64,000 bases of DNA from Aeromicrobium phoceense (GCF_013868155.1 NZ_JACEOG010000001.1:1240001-1304000), one strand, 5' to 3'; positions 50,317-60,651 are shown, counted from the first letter of the stretch. A program made the numbers and translations. The notes: generated by a model not told the origin, from the sequence alone.

Positions 50317-52161
50317 ATGTGTGGAATCGTCGGATACGTGGGCCATCGCCAGGCGCTGGACGTCGTGATGGGCGGTCTGCGACGGCTGGAATACCGCGGC
50401 TACGACTCCACCGGAGTCGGCGTCGTCGACGGCGACCGGATCGCCTGGGCGAAGAAGGCCGGCAAGCTCGCGAACCTCGACGCCGAGCTGTCCGAGCACC
50501 CGCTCCCGGCGTCCACCACCGGCATCGGCCACACGCGCTGGGCCACCCATGGCGGCCCCACCGACGCGAACGCCCACCCCCACCTCGACCCGGGTGAGCG
50601 GGTCGCCGTCGTGCACAACGGCATCATCGAGAACTTCATGGTCCTGCGCGACGACCTCGAGGCCGCGGGCTACGAGTTCGCGTCCGAGACCGACACCGAG
50701 GTCGTCGCCCACCTCCTGCACCGCGAACTGCAGCAGACCGCCGACCTCCCCGACGCCGTGCGCGCGGTGTGCCGACAGCTCCAGGGCGCGTTCACCCTCG
50801 TGTTCGCCGACGCCCTGAACCCCGGCGTCGTCGTGGGCGCCCGGCGCAACTCCCCGCTCGTGGTGGGACGGGGCGACGGCGAGAACTTCCTCGGCTCCGA
50901 CGTGGCGGCGTTCATCGACTACACGGCCGAGGCCATCGAGCTGGGCCAGGACCAGGTCGTCACGATCACCGCCGACTCGATCGAGGTCACCGACTTCGAC
51001 GGCCGCGAGGCGCCCACCACCGCCTACACGGTCGACTGGGACGTCACCGCCGCCGAGAAGGGCGGCTACGAGTGGTTCATGGCCAAGGAGATCGACGAGC
51101 AGCCCAAGGCCGTCGCCGACACCCTGCTCGGCCGCGTCGGGGCCGACGGCCGTCTCCAGCTCGACGAGATGCGCCTGTCCGACGACGAGCTGCGCGAGAT
51201 CGACAAGATCATCGTCATCGCGTGCGGCACCGCCTCCTACGCCGGCCTCGTGGCCAAGTACGCGATCGAGCACTGGACCCGCATCCCCTGCGAGGTCGAG
51301 CTCGCGTCGGAGTTCCGCTACCGCGACCCGATCATCGACCGCTCCACGCTGGTCGTGGCGATCAGCCAGTCGGGCGAGACCATGGACACCCTCATGGCCA
51401 TCCGCTACGCGCGCCAGCAGCGCGCCCGGGTGCTGTCGATCTGCAACACCAACGGCTCCACGATCCCGCGCGAGTCCGACGCGGTGATCTACACGCACGC
51501 GGGTCCCGAGATCGCGGTCGCGTCCACCAAGGGCTTCCTCTCGCAGATGGTCGCCTGCTACCTGCTCGGTCTCTACCTGGCCCAGGTCAAGGGCGCGAAG
51601 TACGGCGACGAGATCAGCCACGTCATCGACGAGCTGCACGCCATTCCCGCGAAGGTCCAGCGGATGCTCGACGAGGGCGACCAGGTGCGCAAGCTCGCGG
51701 CCGACCTCGTCGACCGTCGCTCGTTCCTCTTCCTGGGCCGCCACGTCGGCTTCCCCGTCGCGCTCGAGGGCGCGCTGAAGCTCAAGGAGCTGGCCTACGT
51801 CCACGCCGAGGGGTTCGCCGCCGGTGAGCTCAAGCACGGGCCGATCGCGCTGGTCGAGAAGGGCCTGCCGATGTTCGTCGTCGTGCCGCCCCGGGCGCGC
51901 GACCAGCTGCAGGAGAAGATCGTCAGCAACATCCAGGAGGTGCGGGCCCGCGGTGCCTACACGATCGTCCTGGTCGAGGACGGCGACGACTCGGTCGTAC
52001 CCTTCGCCGACGTCGTGATCCGGCTGCCGAGGACGCCCACCCTCCTGCAGCCCCTCGTGGCCACCGTGCCGCTGCAGATCTTCGCGGGCGAGCTGGCCGA
52101 GCTGCTGGGTCACGACGTCGACCAGCCGCGCAACCTGGCCAAGTCCGTCACGGTCGAGTGA
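50317..52161 (+). CDS. glmS: Glutamine-fructose-6-phosphate aminotransferase (isomerizing)
   Basis: 614-residue GlmS making glucosamine 6-phosphate. The catalytic cysteine is residue 2 (MCGIVGYVG), followed by the glutaminase domain, then two SIS sugar-isomerase domains ([30 protein letters not shown], ending SVTVE). No glmS ribozyme is expected or seen, since the gene appears leaderless. Heads a tightly packed operon with nnr, alr and a hydrolase. Confidence 0.98.
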   Translation: MCGIVGYVGHRQALDVVMGGLRRLEYRGYDSTGVGVVDGDRIAWAKKAGKLANLDAELSEHPLPASTTGIGHTRWATHGGPTDANAHPHLDPGERVAVVHNGIIENFMVLRDDLEAAGYEFASETDTEVVAHLLHRELQQTADLPDAVRAVCRQLQGAFTLVFADALNPGVVVGARRNSPLVVGRGDGENFLGSDVAAFIDYTAEAIELGQDQVVTITADSIEVTDFDGREAPTTAYTVDWDVTAAEKGGYEWFMAKEIDEQPKAVADTLLGRVGADGRLQLDEMRLSDDELREIDKIIVIACGTASYAGLVAKYAIEHWTRIPCEVELASEFRYRDPIIDRSTLVVAISQSGETMDTLMAIRYARQQRARVLSICNTNGSTIPRESDAVIYTHAGPEIAVASTKGFLSQMVACYLLGLYLAQVKGAKYGDEISHVIDELHAIPAKVQRMLDEGDQVRKLAADLVDRRSFLFLGRHVGFPVALEGALKLKELAYVHAEGFAAGELKHGPIALVEKGLPMFVVVPPRARDQLQEKIVSNIQEVRARGAYTIVLVEDGDDSVVPFADVVIRLPRTPTLLQPLVATVPLQIFAGELAELLGHDVDQPRNLAKSVTVE

Positions 52162-52165
52162 TCCG

Positions 52166-53569
52166 ATGCTGACCGCCCACACCGTCGCGCAGGTGCGCGC
52201 GGCGGAGGAGGTCGCCGCCGCCGAGCGGGGCTGGGACGCCCTCATGCAGAGCGCCGCCACGGCGCTGGCGCACCGGGTCTCGCGGGTCGTGCCCGCCCAC
52301 GAGGCGCTCGTCGTCCTGGTCGGTCCGGGCAACAACGGCGGCGACGCGCTGTTCGCCGCCGCGCACTGGTGCCGCGAGGGCCGTCGGGTCAACCTGTGCC
52401 TGCTCGACCCGGCGGCGGTACACCCCGCCGGGCTGGAGGCCGCGCGCGAGGCCGGTGCCCGCGTGGTCGGGGGACCCGAGGGCCACCGCTTCGTCGTGGA
52501 CGCGATCTTCGGCATCGGGGCGCGCCCCGGGCTCGAGGGCACGGCGGCCGCGTGGGCGCGGTGGATCGAGCGCGAGCGGCCCTTCGTGGTGGCCGTCGAC
52601 GTGCCGTCGGGCATCGGCGTCGACGACGGCCGGCTCGACGGGCCCGCGGTCCGCGCCGACCTGACCGTCACCTTCGCCACCGCCAAGTACGGCCTGCTGG
52701 CCGGTCCGGCGGCCGAGCTGGCCGGCGAGGTGGACGTCGTCGACATCGGACTTGACCTCGCCGCCGAGTCCGCCCTGGAGGCGCTCGGGCCGGGCGACGG
52801 GCCGCGGTTCCGCGACGCCATCGTGCCGGGACGTGACGCCCACAAGTACACGCGCGGCGTACTGGGAGTCCGAGCCGGCTCCCCGCAGTACGCCGGTGCC
52901 GCGCACCTCTGCGTCGCGGGGGCCCAAGCCGGTCCGGCGGGCATGATCCGCTTCGTCGGCGCCCAGGAGCTGGCGCGCCGGGTGGTCGACCGCGCGCCCG
53001 AGATCGTCGCCCGCCGCGGCCGGGTCCAGGCGTGGGTCGTCGGGTCGGGCGGCGAGGACACGCCCGCGCCGCTCGCCGCCGCGCTCCGCGACGGCGTGCC
53101 GGTGGTCGTGGACGCGACGGCGCTGCACCACCTGCCCGACACCTTCGAGGTCGACGCCCTCCTGACGCCGCACGCCGGCGAGCTCGCCGCGGTGCTGGAC
53201 ACCGACCGCGAAGCCGTCGAGGCCGACCCGCTGCGCCACGCCCGCGAGGCCGCCGCGCGGTGGGGCGCCACGGTGCTGCTCAAGGGGCCGCGCACCGTCA
53301 TCGCCGCTCCCGACGGCCGCCTGCGGGTGAACCTCACCGGTACCCCGTGGCTCGGTACGGCCGGCTCGGGTGACGTGCTGGCGGGCTTCATCGGCTCGTT
53401 GCTGGCCGGCGGTCTCGACTCCTTCGACGCCGGCTCGGTGGGCGCCCTGCTGCACGGGCTCGCCGCCGAGCGCCTCGGCGGCCCCCTCGTCGCCTCCGGC
53501 GTCGCGCGCGAGCTGCGCCCCGTCCTCCACGACTTCTGTGACGACGTTCCCCGGGGTGGCCGTCCGTGA
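52166..53569 (+). CDS. nnr: Bifunctional NAD(P)H-hydrate epimerase / dehydratase
   Basis: 467-residue metabolite-repair enzyme. The N-terminal YjeF epimerase domain has [10 protein letters not shown] (53-62) and VDAIFGIG, the C-terminal ADP-dependent dehydratase has [18 protein letters not shown] and [20 protein letters not shown]. Together they restore hydrated NADH/NADPH. ATG 52166 follows glmS by 4 bases; the stop overlaps alr (GTGA). Confidence 0.95.
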   Translation: MLTAHTVAQVRAAEEVAAAERGWDALMQSAATALAHRVSRVVPAHEALVVLVGPGNNGGDALFAAAHWCREGRRVNLCLLDPAAVHPAGLEAAREAGARVVGGPEGHRFVVDAIFGIGARPGLEGTAAAWARWIERERPFVVAVDVPSGIGVDDGRLDGPAVRADLTVTFATAKYGLLAGPAAELAGEVDVVDIGLDLAAESALEALGPGDGPRFRDAIVPGRDAHKYTRGVLGVRAGSPQYAGAAHLCVAGAQAGPAGMIRFVGAQELARRVVDRAPEIVARRGRVQAWVVGSGGEDTPAPLAAALRDGVPVVVDATALHHLPDTFEVDALLTPHAGELAAVLDTDREAVEADPLRHAREAAARWGATVLLKGPRTVIAAPDGRLRVNLTGTPWLGTAGSGDVLAGFIGSLLAGGLDSFDAGSVGALLHGLAAERLGGPLVASGVARELRPVLHDFCDDVPRGGRP

Positions 53570-54675
53570 GCGCCAACGCGGAGCTCGTCATCGACCTCGA
53601 CCAGTACCGCGCCAACCTCGCGGCGCTGCGGGCCCACGCGCCCGGAGCCCTGCAGATGGCCGTGGTGAAGGCGAACGCGTACGGGCACGGGATGGTCCCC
53701 GTCGCGCGCGCCGCCCGGCAGGCCTCGGTGGACTGGCTCGGGGTCGCCACGCCGGCCGAGGCGCTGGAGTTGCGCGCCGCCGGCGACCACGGGCCGCTCC
53801 TGTGCTGGCTCGCGGTGCCCGGCGCTCCCTTCACCGAGCTGATCGGCGCGGACGTCGAGATGACCGCCTCCGGCGTCGACCAGCTCGAGGCCATCGCCGC
53901 CGCCGGCGACCGCCCGCGCGTCCAGCTCAAGGTCGACACGGGGCTGTCGCGCAACGGTGCCTTCGGGCCGCACTGGGACGATCTCGTGGCGGCCGCCGCT
54001 CGCATGCAGGCCGCCGGCCGGATCGAGGTCACGGGCGTCTGGTCGCACTTCGCCAGCGCCGACGAGCCCGAGCACCCGGCGAACGACCACCAGGAGGCCG
54101 TGTTCCGGGCCGCGGTCGACCAGCTGGCCGCCGCGGGCGTCCACCCGGCGCTGCGCCACCTCGCGAACTCCGCCGCGGCGGTCACACGCCCGTCCTCGCA
54201 CTTCGACCTGGTCCGCCTCGGCATCGCCACCTACGGCATCGCCCCCGACCCGGCGGTCCCCGTACCCGACGTGCGTCCGATCCTGACCGCGCGCACCGTG
54301 CTGGCGAACGTCAAACGGGTCCCGGCGGGCAGCTCCGTGTCCTACGGCTGGCGCTGGAGCGCCGACCGTGAGACCACCCTCGGCCTCGTCCCGGTGGGCT
54401 ACGGCGAAGGCATCCACCGCACCGCCTCGAACCGGGCGCAGGTGGGGTTCGCGGGTGGCCGCGCGCCCGTCCGTGGGACGATCTGCATGGACCAGCTGGT
54501 CGTCGACCTGGGCGACCGGCCCGCCCGGATCGGCGATCCGGTCACGGTGTTCGGGCCCGGCGACGACGGCGAGCCCACCGCCCAGGACTGGGCGGACGCC
54601 GCCGGCACGATCGCCTACGAGATCGTCACGCGCCTCGCCGGACGGTGGTCCCGGACCTACCGAGGAGAGCGATGA
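53566..54675 (+). CDS. alr: Alanine racemase
   Basis: 369-residue PLP enzyme giving D-alanine for peptidoglycan. The PLP lysine is Lys35 in [25 protein letters not shown] and [11 protein letters not shown] follow. GTG 53566 overlaps the previous stop; the stop overlaps the next ATG. Confidence 0.96.
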   Translation: MSANAELVIDLDQYRANLAALRAHAPGALQMAVVKANAYGHGMVPVARAARQASVDWLGVATPAEALELRAAGDHGPLLCWLAVPGAPFTELIGADVEMTASGVDQLEAIAAAGDRPRVQLKVDTGLSRNGAFGPHWDDLVAAAARMQAAGRIEVTGVWSHFASADEPEHPANDHQEAVFRAAVDQLAAAGVHPALRHLANSAAAVTRPSSHFDLVRLGIATYGIAPDPAVPVPDVRPILTARTVLANVKRVPAGSSVSYGWRWSADRETTLGLVPVGYGEGIHRTASNRAQVGFAGGRAPVRGTICMDQLVVDLGDRPARIGDPVTVFGPGDDGEPTAQDWADAAGTIAYEIVTRLAGRWSRTYRGER

Positions 54676-55655
54676 CATCGGTCGCAGGACGTGTCGCAGC
54701 CACCGCAGGCGCCTTCGCGGCGGCGGGGGTGGCCGGTGCCGCCGCGACGATCCTCAACAAGCGCAAGACCGAGCAGCGCCGCCTCCAGCGTGGCGAGGAG
54801 ATCGCGTTCGGCACGGTTCGTGGCGACTCGTACTACGTCTCCGCCGCCGACGACGTCCCGATCCACGTCGAGGTCGACGAGGGCCCGGCGCCGACCGTCG
54901 TCTTCGTGCACGGCTGGATGTGCGACCTCGACACGTGGCACTTCCAGCGCCTCGCGCTGCGCGACCAGGCCCGTCTCGTGTTCATGGAGCAGCGATCGCA
55001 CGGACGCTCCGGACGCAGCGGTCCGCGCAACTCCTCGCTCCACGACATGGCCGACGACCTGCGCCGCGTGCTGGACGCGCACGCCGCCGAGGGGCCCGTG
55101 GTCATCGTCGGGCACTCGATGGGCGGCATGGCCGTCATGCAGGTGGCCCAGCTCGATCCCGAGCTGTTCGACGACCGCGTGAAGGGCGTCGTGCTCATCA
55201 GCACGAGCGCCGGCCAGCTGATGCGACGCAGCCCCGGCCTGCGCTTCGTCGTGCCGCTGGTGAAGGCCGCCAGCCCGCTGCTCGACTGGGGCCGCGAGTT
55301 CAACAGCTACTCGATCATCCGTCGCTGGGCGTTCGGGGCGCACGCGCAGCCTGCGATCGTCGACATGGCCGACGAGATGATCCTGCGCGCCCCCACCGCG
55401 GTGGTGCTGAACTTCTACGACAACTTCGTCGAGCTCGACCTCGGGGCGGGACTGGGCGCCATCTCGCGCTGCCGCACCTCGGTGGTGTGCGGGACGAAGG
55501 ACGTGATGACGCCGTTCAGCCACAGCCGCTGGCTCGCGCGCCACATCGCCGGAGCCGAGCTCGTGCCGGTCAACGACGCCGGCCACATGGTGATGCTGGA
55601 GGAGCACGAGCAGGTGACGGAGGCGATCGAGCGGGTCCTGAAGGACATCGCATGA
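54672..55655 (+). CDS. Alpha/beta hydrolase
   Basis: 327-residue hydrolase with an N-terminal Ala/Gly hydrophobic segment ([19 protein letters not shown]), then the alpha/beta core: [10 protein letters not shown], nucleophile [14 protein letters not shown] and DAGHMVMLE for the Asp and His. ATG 54672 overlaps alr with GAGGAGAG upstream. Actinobacterial alr-hydrolase-tsaE order is conserved; its substrate is unknown. It is probably membrane-anchored. Confidence 0.87.
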   Translation: MTSVAGRVAATAGAFAAAGVAGAAATILNKRKTEQRRLQRGEEIAFGTVRGDSYYVSAADDVPIHVEVDEGPAPTVVFVHGWMCDLDTWHFQRLALRDQARLVFMEQRSHGRSGRSGPRNSSLHDMADDLRRVLDAHAAEGPVVIVGHSMGGMAVMQVAQLDPELFDDRVKGVVLISTSAGQLMRRSPGLRFVVPLVKAASPLLDWGREFNSYSIIRRWAFGAHAQPAIVDMADEMILRAPTAVVLNFYDNFVELDLGAGLGAISRCRTSVVCGTKDVMTPFSHSRWLARHIAGAELVPVNDAGHMVMLEEHEQVTEAIERVLKDIA

Positions 55656-55735
55656 GCGAGCGCCAGCGAGTGATCGAGAGTCCCCTCATGCCGGTGCCGA
55701 CGTACTGTGCTTCTCCCACGGAGGTGGCGGCATGA
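55652..55735 (+). CDS. Possible 27-residue leader/bridging peptide
   Basis: A 28-codon frame with ATGA overlaps at both ends: its ATG overlaps the hydrolase stop, and its TGA overlaps the ATG of the GNAT-TsaE gene. The first third (ATGAGCGAGCGCCAGCGAG, TGATCGAG) looks like a fragment of the dispersed palindromic repeat. It may allow ribosomes to cross an 76-base gap, or be a by-product of repeat insertion. No homologue is known to me. Confidence 0.35.
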   Translation: MSERQRVIESPLMPVPTYCASPTEVAA

Positions 55736-56694
55736 GCAGTGAGCTCGACGTCACGCTGGTCGGGCCGGACCGCGCGGCCGAGGTCGTCGGAGTCATCCAC
55801 CGTGCCTTCGCCGCGCGCCCGCCCCTCGACCCGCCCGCCACGGCCGGCGACGAGACCGTCGAGACGGTGGCCGCCTCGCTCGAGCGCGACGGCGGCCTGC
55901 TGGCCACCCGACGCGGCCACCCGATGGGCGCGATCCTGTTCGACCGCTCCCGTCCGGGGATGCTGGGTTTGAAGCGCGTCAGCGTCGACCCGCTCGGCCG
56001 CGACCGCGGCGTCGCGTCCGTCATGGTCGGCGTCGCCGAGGACGTGGCCGAGGAGCAGGGCATGGACGGCATCTGGCTGACCGTGCGCGAGGAGCTTCCG
56101 GCCAACTACCGGTTCTGGAACCACCGGCTGTACCTGCCGGTGCGCCAGGACGGTCCCACGATCGAGATGGGCAAGACCCTGTGGCTGGCGCGCGAGGTGC
56201 CTGACGCCGACACGATGCGCGACCTCGCCGCACGCGTCGCCGGGCTGCTGCGCCCCGGTGACCTGCTCGTGCTGACGGGTGGTCTCGGTGCCGGCAAGAC
56301 CACGTTCACGCAGGGCCTCGGCGAGGCGCTCGGCGTCCGCGGGCCCGTGACGTCCCCGACCTTCGTGATCGCGCGCACCCACCCCAGCGAGGTGGGCGGC
56401 CCGCCGCTCGTGCACGTGGACGCCTACCGCCTCGGCGACGCGGCCGAGATCGACGACATCGACCTCGACGCCACGACGGACGAGTCCGTGACGGTCGTGG
56501 AATGGGGCGAGGGGATGGCCGAGCAGCTGTCCGACAGCTGGCTGTCGATTTCGATCGAGACCCGCGCGGCCAGTCCGGGCGATCCGCTCGGCACGGCCTG
56601 CGGCATCCCGTCGGACGAGATGCGCGTGGTCTCGATCCGGCCCCACGGCCGGCGCTGGCTCGAGGTCCCGCTGCGCACCGCCCTGCTCGGCTGA
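55732..56694 (+). CDS. tsaE: GNAT acetyltransferase-TsaE fusion protein
   Basis: 320 residues with two domains. 1-150 is GNAT-like (VSVDPLGRDRGVASVMVG loop). 155-320 is TsaE, the ATPase of the t6A tRNA-modification complex: Walker A GGLGAGKTT (183-191), TSPTFVIARTH, HVDAYRLGD and VVEWGEGM. ATG 55732 has GGAGG. Followed at once by tsaB and rimI, then tsaD 3 kb on. The fusion presumably couples acetylation and t6A synthesis physically; whether the GNAT half is active is unknown. Confidence 0.92.
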   Translation: MSSELDVTLVGPDRAAEVVGVIHRAFAARPPLDPPATAGDETVETVAASLERDGGLLATRRGHPMGAILFDRSRPGMLGLKRVSVDPLGRDRGVASVMVGVAEDVAEEQGMDGIWLTVREELPANYRFWNHRLYLPVRQDGPTIEMGKTLWLAREVPDADTMRDLAARVAGLLRPGDLLVLTGGLGAGKTTFTQGLGEALGVRGPVTSPTFVIARTHPSEVGGPPLVHVDAYRLGDAAEIDDIDLDATTDESVTVVEWGEGMAEQLSDSWLSISIETRAASPGDPLGTACGIPSDEMRVVSIRPHGRRWLEVPLRTALLG

Positions 56695-56738
56695 GCCCGG
56701 CACGCCGAGCGCGTTCGGACCCTGCGATGCCCCGCAAC

Positions 56739-56750
56739 TAGGCTGGGCCC
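56739..56750 (+). promoter_or_regulatory. Leaderless promoter -10 element of tsaB
   Basis: TAGGCT at 56739-56744, exactly 6 bases before GTG 56751; no ribosome site, although the gene lies only 56 bases after tsaE. Confidence 0.6.
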
Positions 56751-57389
56751 GTGCTGCTGCTCGCGTTCGACACCGCCACCCCGGCGATCTCCGTCGCCCT
56801 CCACGACGGCTCGTCCGTCGTCGCCGAGGCGACGGGGGAGGGCGCCATGGCTCACGGCGAGCTGCTGGCGCCCGCGATCCGCACGGCGCTCGCGCGGGCG
56901 GGAGTCACTCCCTCCGACCTCACCGACGTCGCGGTCGGCGTCGGTCCGGGCCCGTTCACCGGGCTGCGTGTCGGTGTCGTCACGGCACTCACGCTGGGCC
57001 AGACCCTCGGCCTGGCCATGCACGGCGTGTGCTCGCTGGACATCCTCGCCGCCGAGGCCGCGGGCCTGCTCGACACCGACTTCGTCGTGGCCACGGACGC
57101 GCGTCGCAAGGAGGTCTACTGGGGCCGCTTCCGCGCCGACGGGTCGCGCGTCACCGGCCCCGACGTTGACTACCCCGACACCGTCGCCGCGCTCGGACTG
57201 CCGGTGGTGGGCCGCGGGGGAGTGCTGTACGCCGACCGGCTCACGGCGGTCGCGGGCGCGCCGCTCGACCCGTCCGCCGCCGCCCTGGCCGGCCTCGTCG
57301 CCGCCGGGAGGGCCGCCGAGCTCCCGCTCGAGCCGCTGTACCTGCGCCGACCCGACGCGATGCCCCAGGTCGCGCCCAAGCTGGCATGA
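56751..57389 (+). CDS. tsaB: tRNA threonylcarbamoyladenosine synthesis protein TsaB
   Basis: 212-residue TsaB: FDTATPAISVAL, VGVGPGPFTGLRVGV and TDARRKEVYW. It forms the TsaBDE complex that adds threonylcarbamoyl to A37 of ANN-decoding tRNAs. Stop overlaps the rimI ATG. Confidence 0.95.
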   Translation: MLLLAFDTATPAISVALHDGSSVVAEATGEGAMAHGELLAPAIRTALARAGVTPSDLTDVAVGVGPGPFTGLRVGVVTALTLGQTLGLAMHGVCSLDILAAEAAGLLDTDFVVATDARRKEVYWGRFRADGSRVTGPDVDYPDTVAALGLPVVGRGGVLYADRLTAVAGAPLDPSAAALAGLVAAGRAAELPLEPLYLRRPDAMPQVAPKLA

Positions 57390-57817
57390 TCCGGTCCGCG
57401 GGCCTGCGTGACCTCGACACGCTGGAGTCGATCGAGAACGCGAGCTTCGGCCGCGACGCGTGGTCGTCCGGCCAGGTCCGCGACGAGCTCGTGGGCGACC
57501 GGATCGTCCTGGCGCTCGTCGACGAGTTCGGCGTCCGCGGCTACGCCTCGCTGCGGATGTTCGCCCCCGACGCCGAGCTGATGCGCATCGCCGTGGGTCT
57601 GGGGTCGCGGCGCCAGGGTGTGGGCTCGGAGCTGCTCGAGGCCGTGCAGGACGCGGCCCGCGCTCGCGGCGCCGAGCGGCTCCTGCTCGAGGTCGCCGAC
57701 GACAACGAGGCTGCGCTCGCGCTCTACCGCCGTGCCGGGTACCGCGAGACCGGCCGCCGCCGCGGCTACTACCGCTCGGGCTCGGACGCCGTGCTCATGG
57801 AGCTGGGCTTGGCATGA
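57386..57817 (+). CDS. rimI: Ribosomal protein S18 N-acetyltransferase RimI
   Basis: 143-residue GNAT of the RimI subgroup: IENASFGRDAWS, RIAVGLGSRRQGVGSELL acetyl-CoA loop, LLLEVADDNEAALALYRRAG. Acetylates a ribosomal protein or other N-termini. Coupled on both sides by ATGA. Confidence 0.93.
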   Translation: MIRSAGLRDLDTLESIENASFGRDAWSSGQVRDELVGDRIVLALVDEFGVRGYASLRMFAPDAELMRIAVGLGSRRQGVGSELLEAVQDAARARGAERLLLEVADDNEAALALYRRAGYRETGRRRGYYRSGSDAVLMELGLA

Positions 57818-58296
57818 CCGAGCTGCTCGACTCCATCCGCGCGTGGCCGTGGTTCTGGGCGTGGCTGACGTTCTTCGTCATCGTGCTGCTGCGGGCCGGC
57901 GCCACCTACGGGATCGGGCGCGCGATCGCCGCCGGCCTGCTGCGTGAGCGCGAGCCCGGTCCGCGCGTCCGGGCCGCCATGCGACAGGTCGACCGGTGGG
58001 GTCCTCCGGCCGTCACCGTGAGCTTCTTCACGGTCGGTGCGCAGACCGCGGTGAACCTGGGCGCGGGCCTCGCGCGCATGTCGTTCCCGCGCTACCTGAC
58101 CGGTCTCGTGCCGGGCGCGGTGATCTGGGCGACCATCTGGTCGACCATCGGGATGAGTGCGTTCCTGGCCGTCTTCACGGGCGGATCCGAGCGTCTCGCC
58201 TGGCTCTTCGTGCTGATGGTCGTGGTCGTCGTGGCGGTCCTGCTGAAGCGCTCGGCCAGCCAGGCCGACCCCGCGCGCGAGCCCGGCCCGGACTGA
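57814..58296 (+). CDS. Small DedA/VTT-like membrane protein
   Basis: 160 residues with about four membrane segments (WFWAWLTFFVIVLLRAGATY; AVTVSFFTVGAQTAVNLGAG; LTGLVPGAVIWATIWS; LAWLFVLMVVVVVAVLL). The second and third resemble the core of DedA/VTT lipid scramblase-like proteins (VGAQTAVNLGAGLARMSFPRY). Translationally coupled to rimI, a stable actinobacterial arrangement, yet with no obvious link to tRNA modification. Shorter than full DedA (about 200). Confidence 0.75.
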   Translation: MTELLDSIRAWPWFWAWLTFFVIVLLRAGATYGIGRAIAAGLLREREPGPRVRAAMRQVDRWGPPAVTVSFFTVGAQTAVNLGAGLARMSFPRYLTGLVPGAVIWATIWSTIGMSAFLAVFTGGSERLAWLFVLMVVVVVAVLLKRSASQADPAREPGPD

Positions 58297-58341
58297 TCCG
58301 CACGACCGGCGCCTGCTCCGGGTGCGTGGCAAGGTGGAGGC

Positions 58342-58755
58342 ATGACTGATCCGCGCAACCAGCCCCCGGCCCCTTCCCAGTACCTGAGCCAGGACCAGGA
58401 CCAGGACACGCTGCTCGGTCGCGAGACCCATGACCCGCTCGACGAGGGGCTGACCGCTCCCGAGCGCTGGTCGGCCGGCGAGGGATTCGGCACGACGGTC
58501 GACGAGCAGATCCAGGGCGAGTCGTTCGAGCAGCGCCTCTCGCAGGAGGAGCCTGACGTCGACCCCGACTCCGAGTGGAGCGAGGAGGACCTCGACGACG
58601 GTGAGGTCGGTGGTCGTCGCTCGGGCCGCCTCGTCGATCCCGAAGGCGGCAACGGCGTCGACCACGTGTCCGAGCTCGTCGGCGACGATGTCGGCATCGA
58701 CGGTGCCGGTGCGAGTGCCGAGGAGGCCGCGGTCCACGTCGTCGAGGACGAGTGA
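58342..58755 (+). CDS. DUF5709-family acidic protein
   Basis: 137-residue hydrophilic, strongly acidic protein with DPLDEGLTAPERWSAGEGFG, GESFEQRLSQEEPDV and RRSGRLVDPEGG, matching the actinobacterial DUF5709 family. Probably largely disordered. The start has CAAGGT 6 bases upstream (leaderless variant) and an adjacent GGAGG too close to the ATG to be ideal. Function unknown. Confidence 0.85.
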   Translation: MTDPRNQPPAPSQYLSQDQDQDTLLGRETHDPLDEGLTAPERWSAGEGFGTTVDEQIQGESFEQRLSQEEPDVDPDSEWSEEDLDDGEVGGRRSGRLVDPEGGNGVDHVSELVGDDVGIDGAGASAEEAAVHVVEDE

Positions 58756-58786
58756 CGAGAAGCCTCATCGGTGAACGCGCGTGCAC

Positions 58787-58798
58787 TAGGGTTCACGC
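58787..58798 (+). promoter_or_regulatory. Leaderless promoter -10 element of plsC-like gene
   Basis: TAGGGT at 58787-58792, 6 bases before ATG 58799. Confidence 0.62.
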
Positions 58799-59554
58799 AT
58801 GCGCGACGTGACGTACCCGCCCATCATCGGCACGGCCAAGACGCTGTTCCGGGTGCTGGGCATCAGCTTCCAGACGTCCGGCACCGAGCACATCCCGCGT
58901 GAGGGTGGGGCCATCCTGGCCTCCAACCACGTCAGCTACGTCGACTTCATCTTCAACGGACTCGCCGCCCAGCCCGCCGGCCGGCTCGTGCGCTTCATGG
59001 CGAAGAAGGAGGCGTTCGAGCACAAGGTCTCCGGACCGATCATGCGCTCGATGCACCACATCCCGGTCGACCGGGCCCAGGGCGAGGCGTCGCTGCACGA
59101 GGCCGCCGACTACGCCCGCCGCGGCGAGATCGTCGGGATCTTCCCCGAGGCCACGATCAGCCGGTCGATGGAGGTCAAGGAGATCAAGACCGGTGCCGTG
59201 CGCGCCGCCGCCGAGGGCGGTGTGCCGCTCGTCCCGATGGTCGTCTGGGGCACGCAGCTGCTCAAGACGAAGGACCACGAGGCCGACCTGTGGGGCCGCG
59301 GCAAGACGATCGCGCTCCACGTCGGTGAGCCGATCCCGGTGACGGGGGAGGACCCGGTCGCCGAGACGGCGCTGCTGCACGACTCGCTGACGGCCCTGCT
59401 CGACAAGGCGATCCACGAGTACCCCGTCTCGCCCGAGGGCCAGTGGTGGGCCCCGGCCCGCTACGGCGGCACCGCTCCCACGCCCGAGGAGGCCCGCCGC
59501 CTCGACCTCGAGGAGAAGGCGGCCCGCGACGCCAGGCGCGCCGAGCGGGGCTGA
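58799..59554 (+). CDS. plsC: 1-acyl-sn-glycerol-3-phosphate acyltransferase
   Basis: 251-residue PlsC-type acyltransferase: NHVSYVD (HX4D), [25 protein letters not shown] (motif III with Ala for Gly, common in actinobacteria) and [10 protein letters not shown]. Adds an acyl chain to lysophosphatidate or a related acceptor at the membrane. The C-terminal tail is Glu/Arg-rich. Confidence 0.9.
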   Translation: MRDVTYPPIIGTAKTLFRVLGISFQTSGTEHIPREGGAILASNHVSYVDFIFNGLAAQPAGRLVRFMAKKEAFEHKVSGPIMRSMHHIPVDRAQGEASLHEAADYARRGEIVGIFPEATISRSMEVKEIKTGAVRAAAEGGVPLVPMVVWGTQLLKTKDHEADLWGRGKTIALHVGEPIPVTGEDPVAETALLHDSLTALLDKAIHEYPVSPEGQWWAPARYGGTAPTPEEARRLDLEEKAARDARRAERG

Positions 59555-59604
59555 GCCTGCGCACCGACGGCACGGTGCTTCCTGCCCCACGGCACAATGG
59601 ACCG

Positions 59605-60651
59605 GTGAGCGAACCGCTGGTGCTGGGGATCGAGTCCTCCTGCGACGAGACCGGTGTCGGCATCGTGCGAGGCACCACCCTGCTGGCGCACGCGGTCGCG
59701 TCCAGCGTCGAGGAGCACGTGCGCTTCGGCGGCGTCGTGCCCGAGGTCGCCAGCCGGGCGCACCTGGAGGCGATGGTTCCCACGCTCGAGCAGGCCTACG
59801 AGCAGGCCGGCGTCGACGTGCGTGACGTCGACGCGATCGCGGTGACGAGCGGTCCGGGCCTCACCGGCGCCCTGCTCGTCGGGGTCGCCGCGGCGAAGGC
59901 CCTCGCCCTGGCCCACGACAAGCCGCTCTACGGGGTCAACCACCTGGCGGCGCACGTCGCGGTCGACCAGCTGGAGCACGGCCGGTACACCGAGCCCTCG
60001 ATCGCGCTGCTGGTCAGCGGCGGTCACACCGAGCTGCTGCTCGTCAACGACATCGCCACCGACATCACGCTGCTCGGCGGCACCATCGACGATGCCGCCG
60101 GCGAGGCGTTCGACAAGGTCGCCCGGCTGCTGGGCCTGCCGTACCCCGGCGGCCCGGAGATCGACAAGGTGGCGCGCGACGGCGACCCCACCGCGATCGC
60201 CTTCCCGCGCGGACTGACCACGGGGCGCGACCTCGAGCGGTACCGCTGGGACTTCTCCTTCTCCGGGCTCAAGAGCGCGGTGGCCCGCCACGTGCAGCAC
60301 GAGCAGCGGATGCAGCGCCCGGTCGCCGTGGCCGACGTCGCGGCCTCGTTCCAGGACGCGGTCTGCGACGTGCTGAGCCGCAAGGCGATCAAGGCGTGCC
60401 TCGAGCACGACGTCCCCCGGCTGATCCTGGGCGGGGGCGTGGCCGCGAACGGCCGCCTGCGCCACTTCGTCCTCGAGCGCGCCGAGAAGGCCGGCGTCGA
60501 GGTCCGCATCCCGCAGATCTCGCTGTGCACCGACAACGGCGCGATGGTCGCGGCGCTCGGCGCCGAGGTCGTCCGCCGCGGCATCGCTCCGTCGTCGCTC
60601 GACCTCGCCGTCGACTCCAGCCTGCCCGTCACGCGCATCGTCGCCGCCTGA
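59605..60651 (+). CDS. tsaD: tRNA N6-adenosine threonylcarbamoyltransferase TsaD
   Basis: 348-residue Tsa[14 protein letters not shown], metal-binding histidines 113 and 117 in [36 protein letters not shown] and [11 protein letters not shown]. Transfers threonylcarbamoyl to tRNA A37. GTG 59605 has CACAAT 6 bases upstream. In many actinobacteria groES-groEL follow; here the pxp operon lies convergently instead. Confidence 0.97.
   Translation: MSEPLVLGIESSCDETGVGIVRGTTLLAHAVASSVEEHVRFGGVVPEVASRAHLEAMVPTLEQAYEQAGVDVRDVDAIAVTSGPGLTGALLVGVAAAKALALAHDKPLYGVNHLAAHVAVDQLEHGRYTEPSIALLVSGGHTELLLVNDIATDITLLGGTIDDAAGEAFDKVARLLGLPYPGGPEIDKVARDGDPTAIAFPRGLTTGRDLERYRWDFSFSGLKSAVARHVQHEQRMQRPVAVADVAASFQDAVCDVLSRKAIKACLEHDVPRLILGGGVAANGRLRHFVLERAEKAGVEVRIPQISLCTDNGAMVAALGAEVVRRGIAPSSLDLAVDSSLPVTRIVAA

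Noticed and set aside
50280..50330. glmS ribozyme upstream of glmS
   Set aside because: The start appears leaderless and there is no room or fold for the ribozyme, which is a Firmicutes feature.
49321..54678. A 1785-codon open frame on the minus strand continuing upstream of coaA, antisense to glmS, nnr and alr
   Set aside because: Only the last 313 codons encode a recognisable protein (CoaA). The rest is antisense to three well-conserved genes and is low-complexity, as expected in GC-rich DNA with third-position bias.
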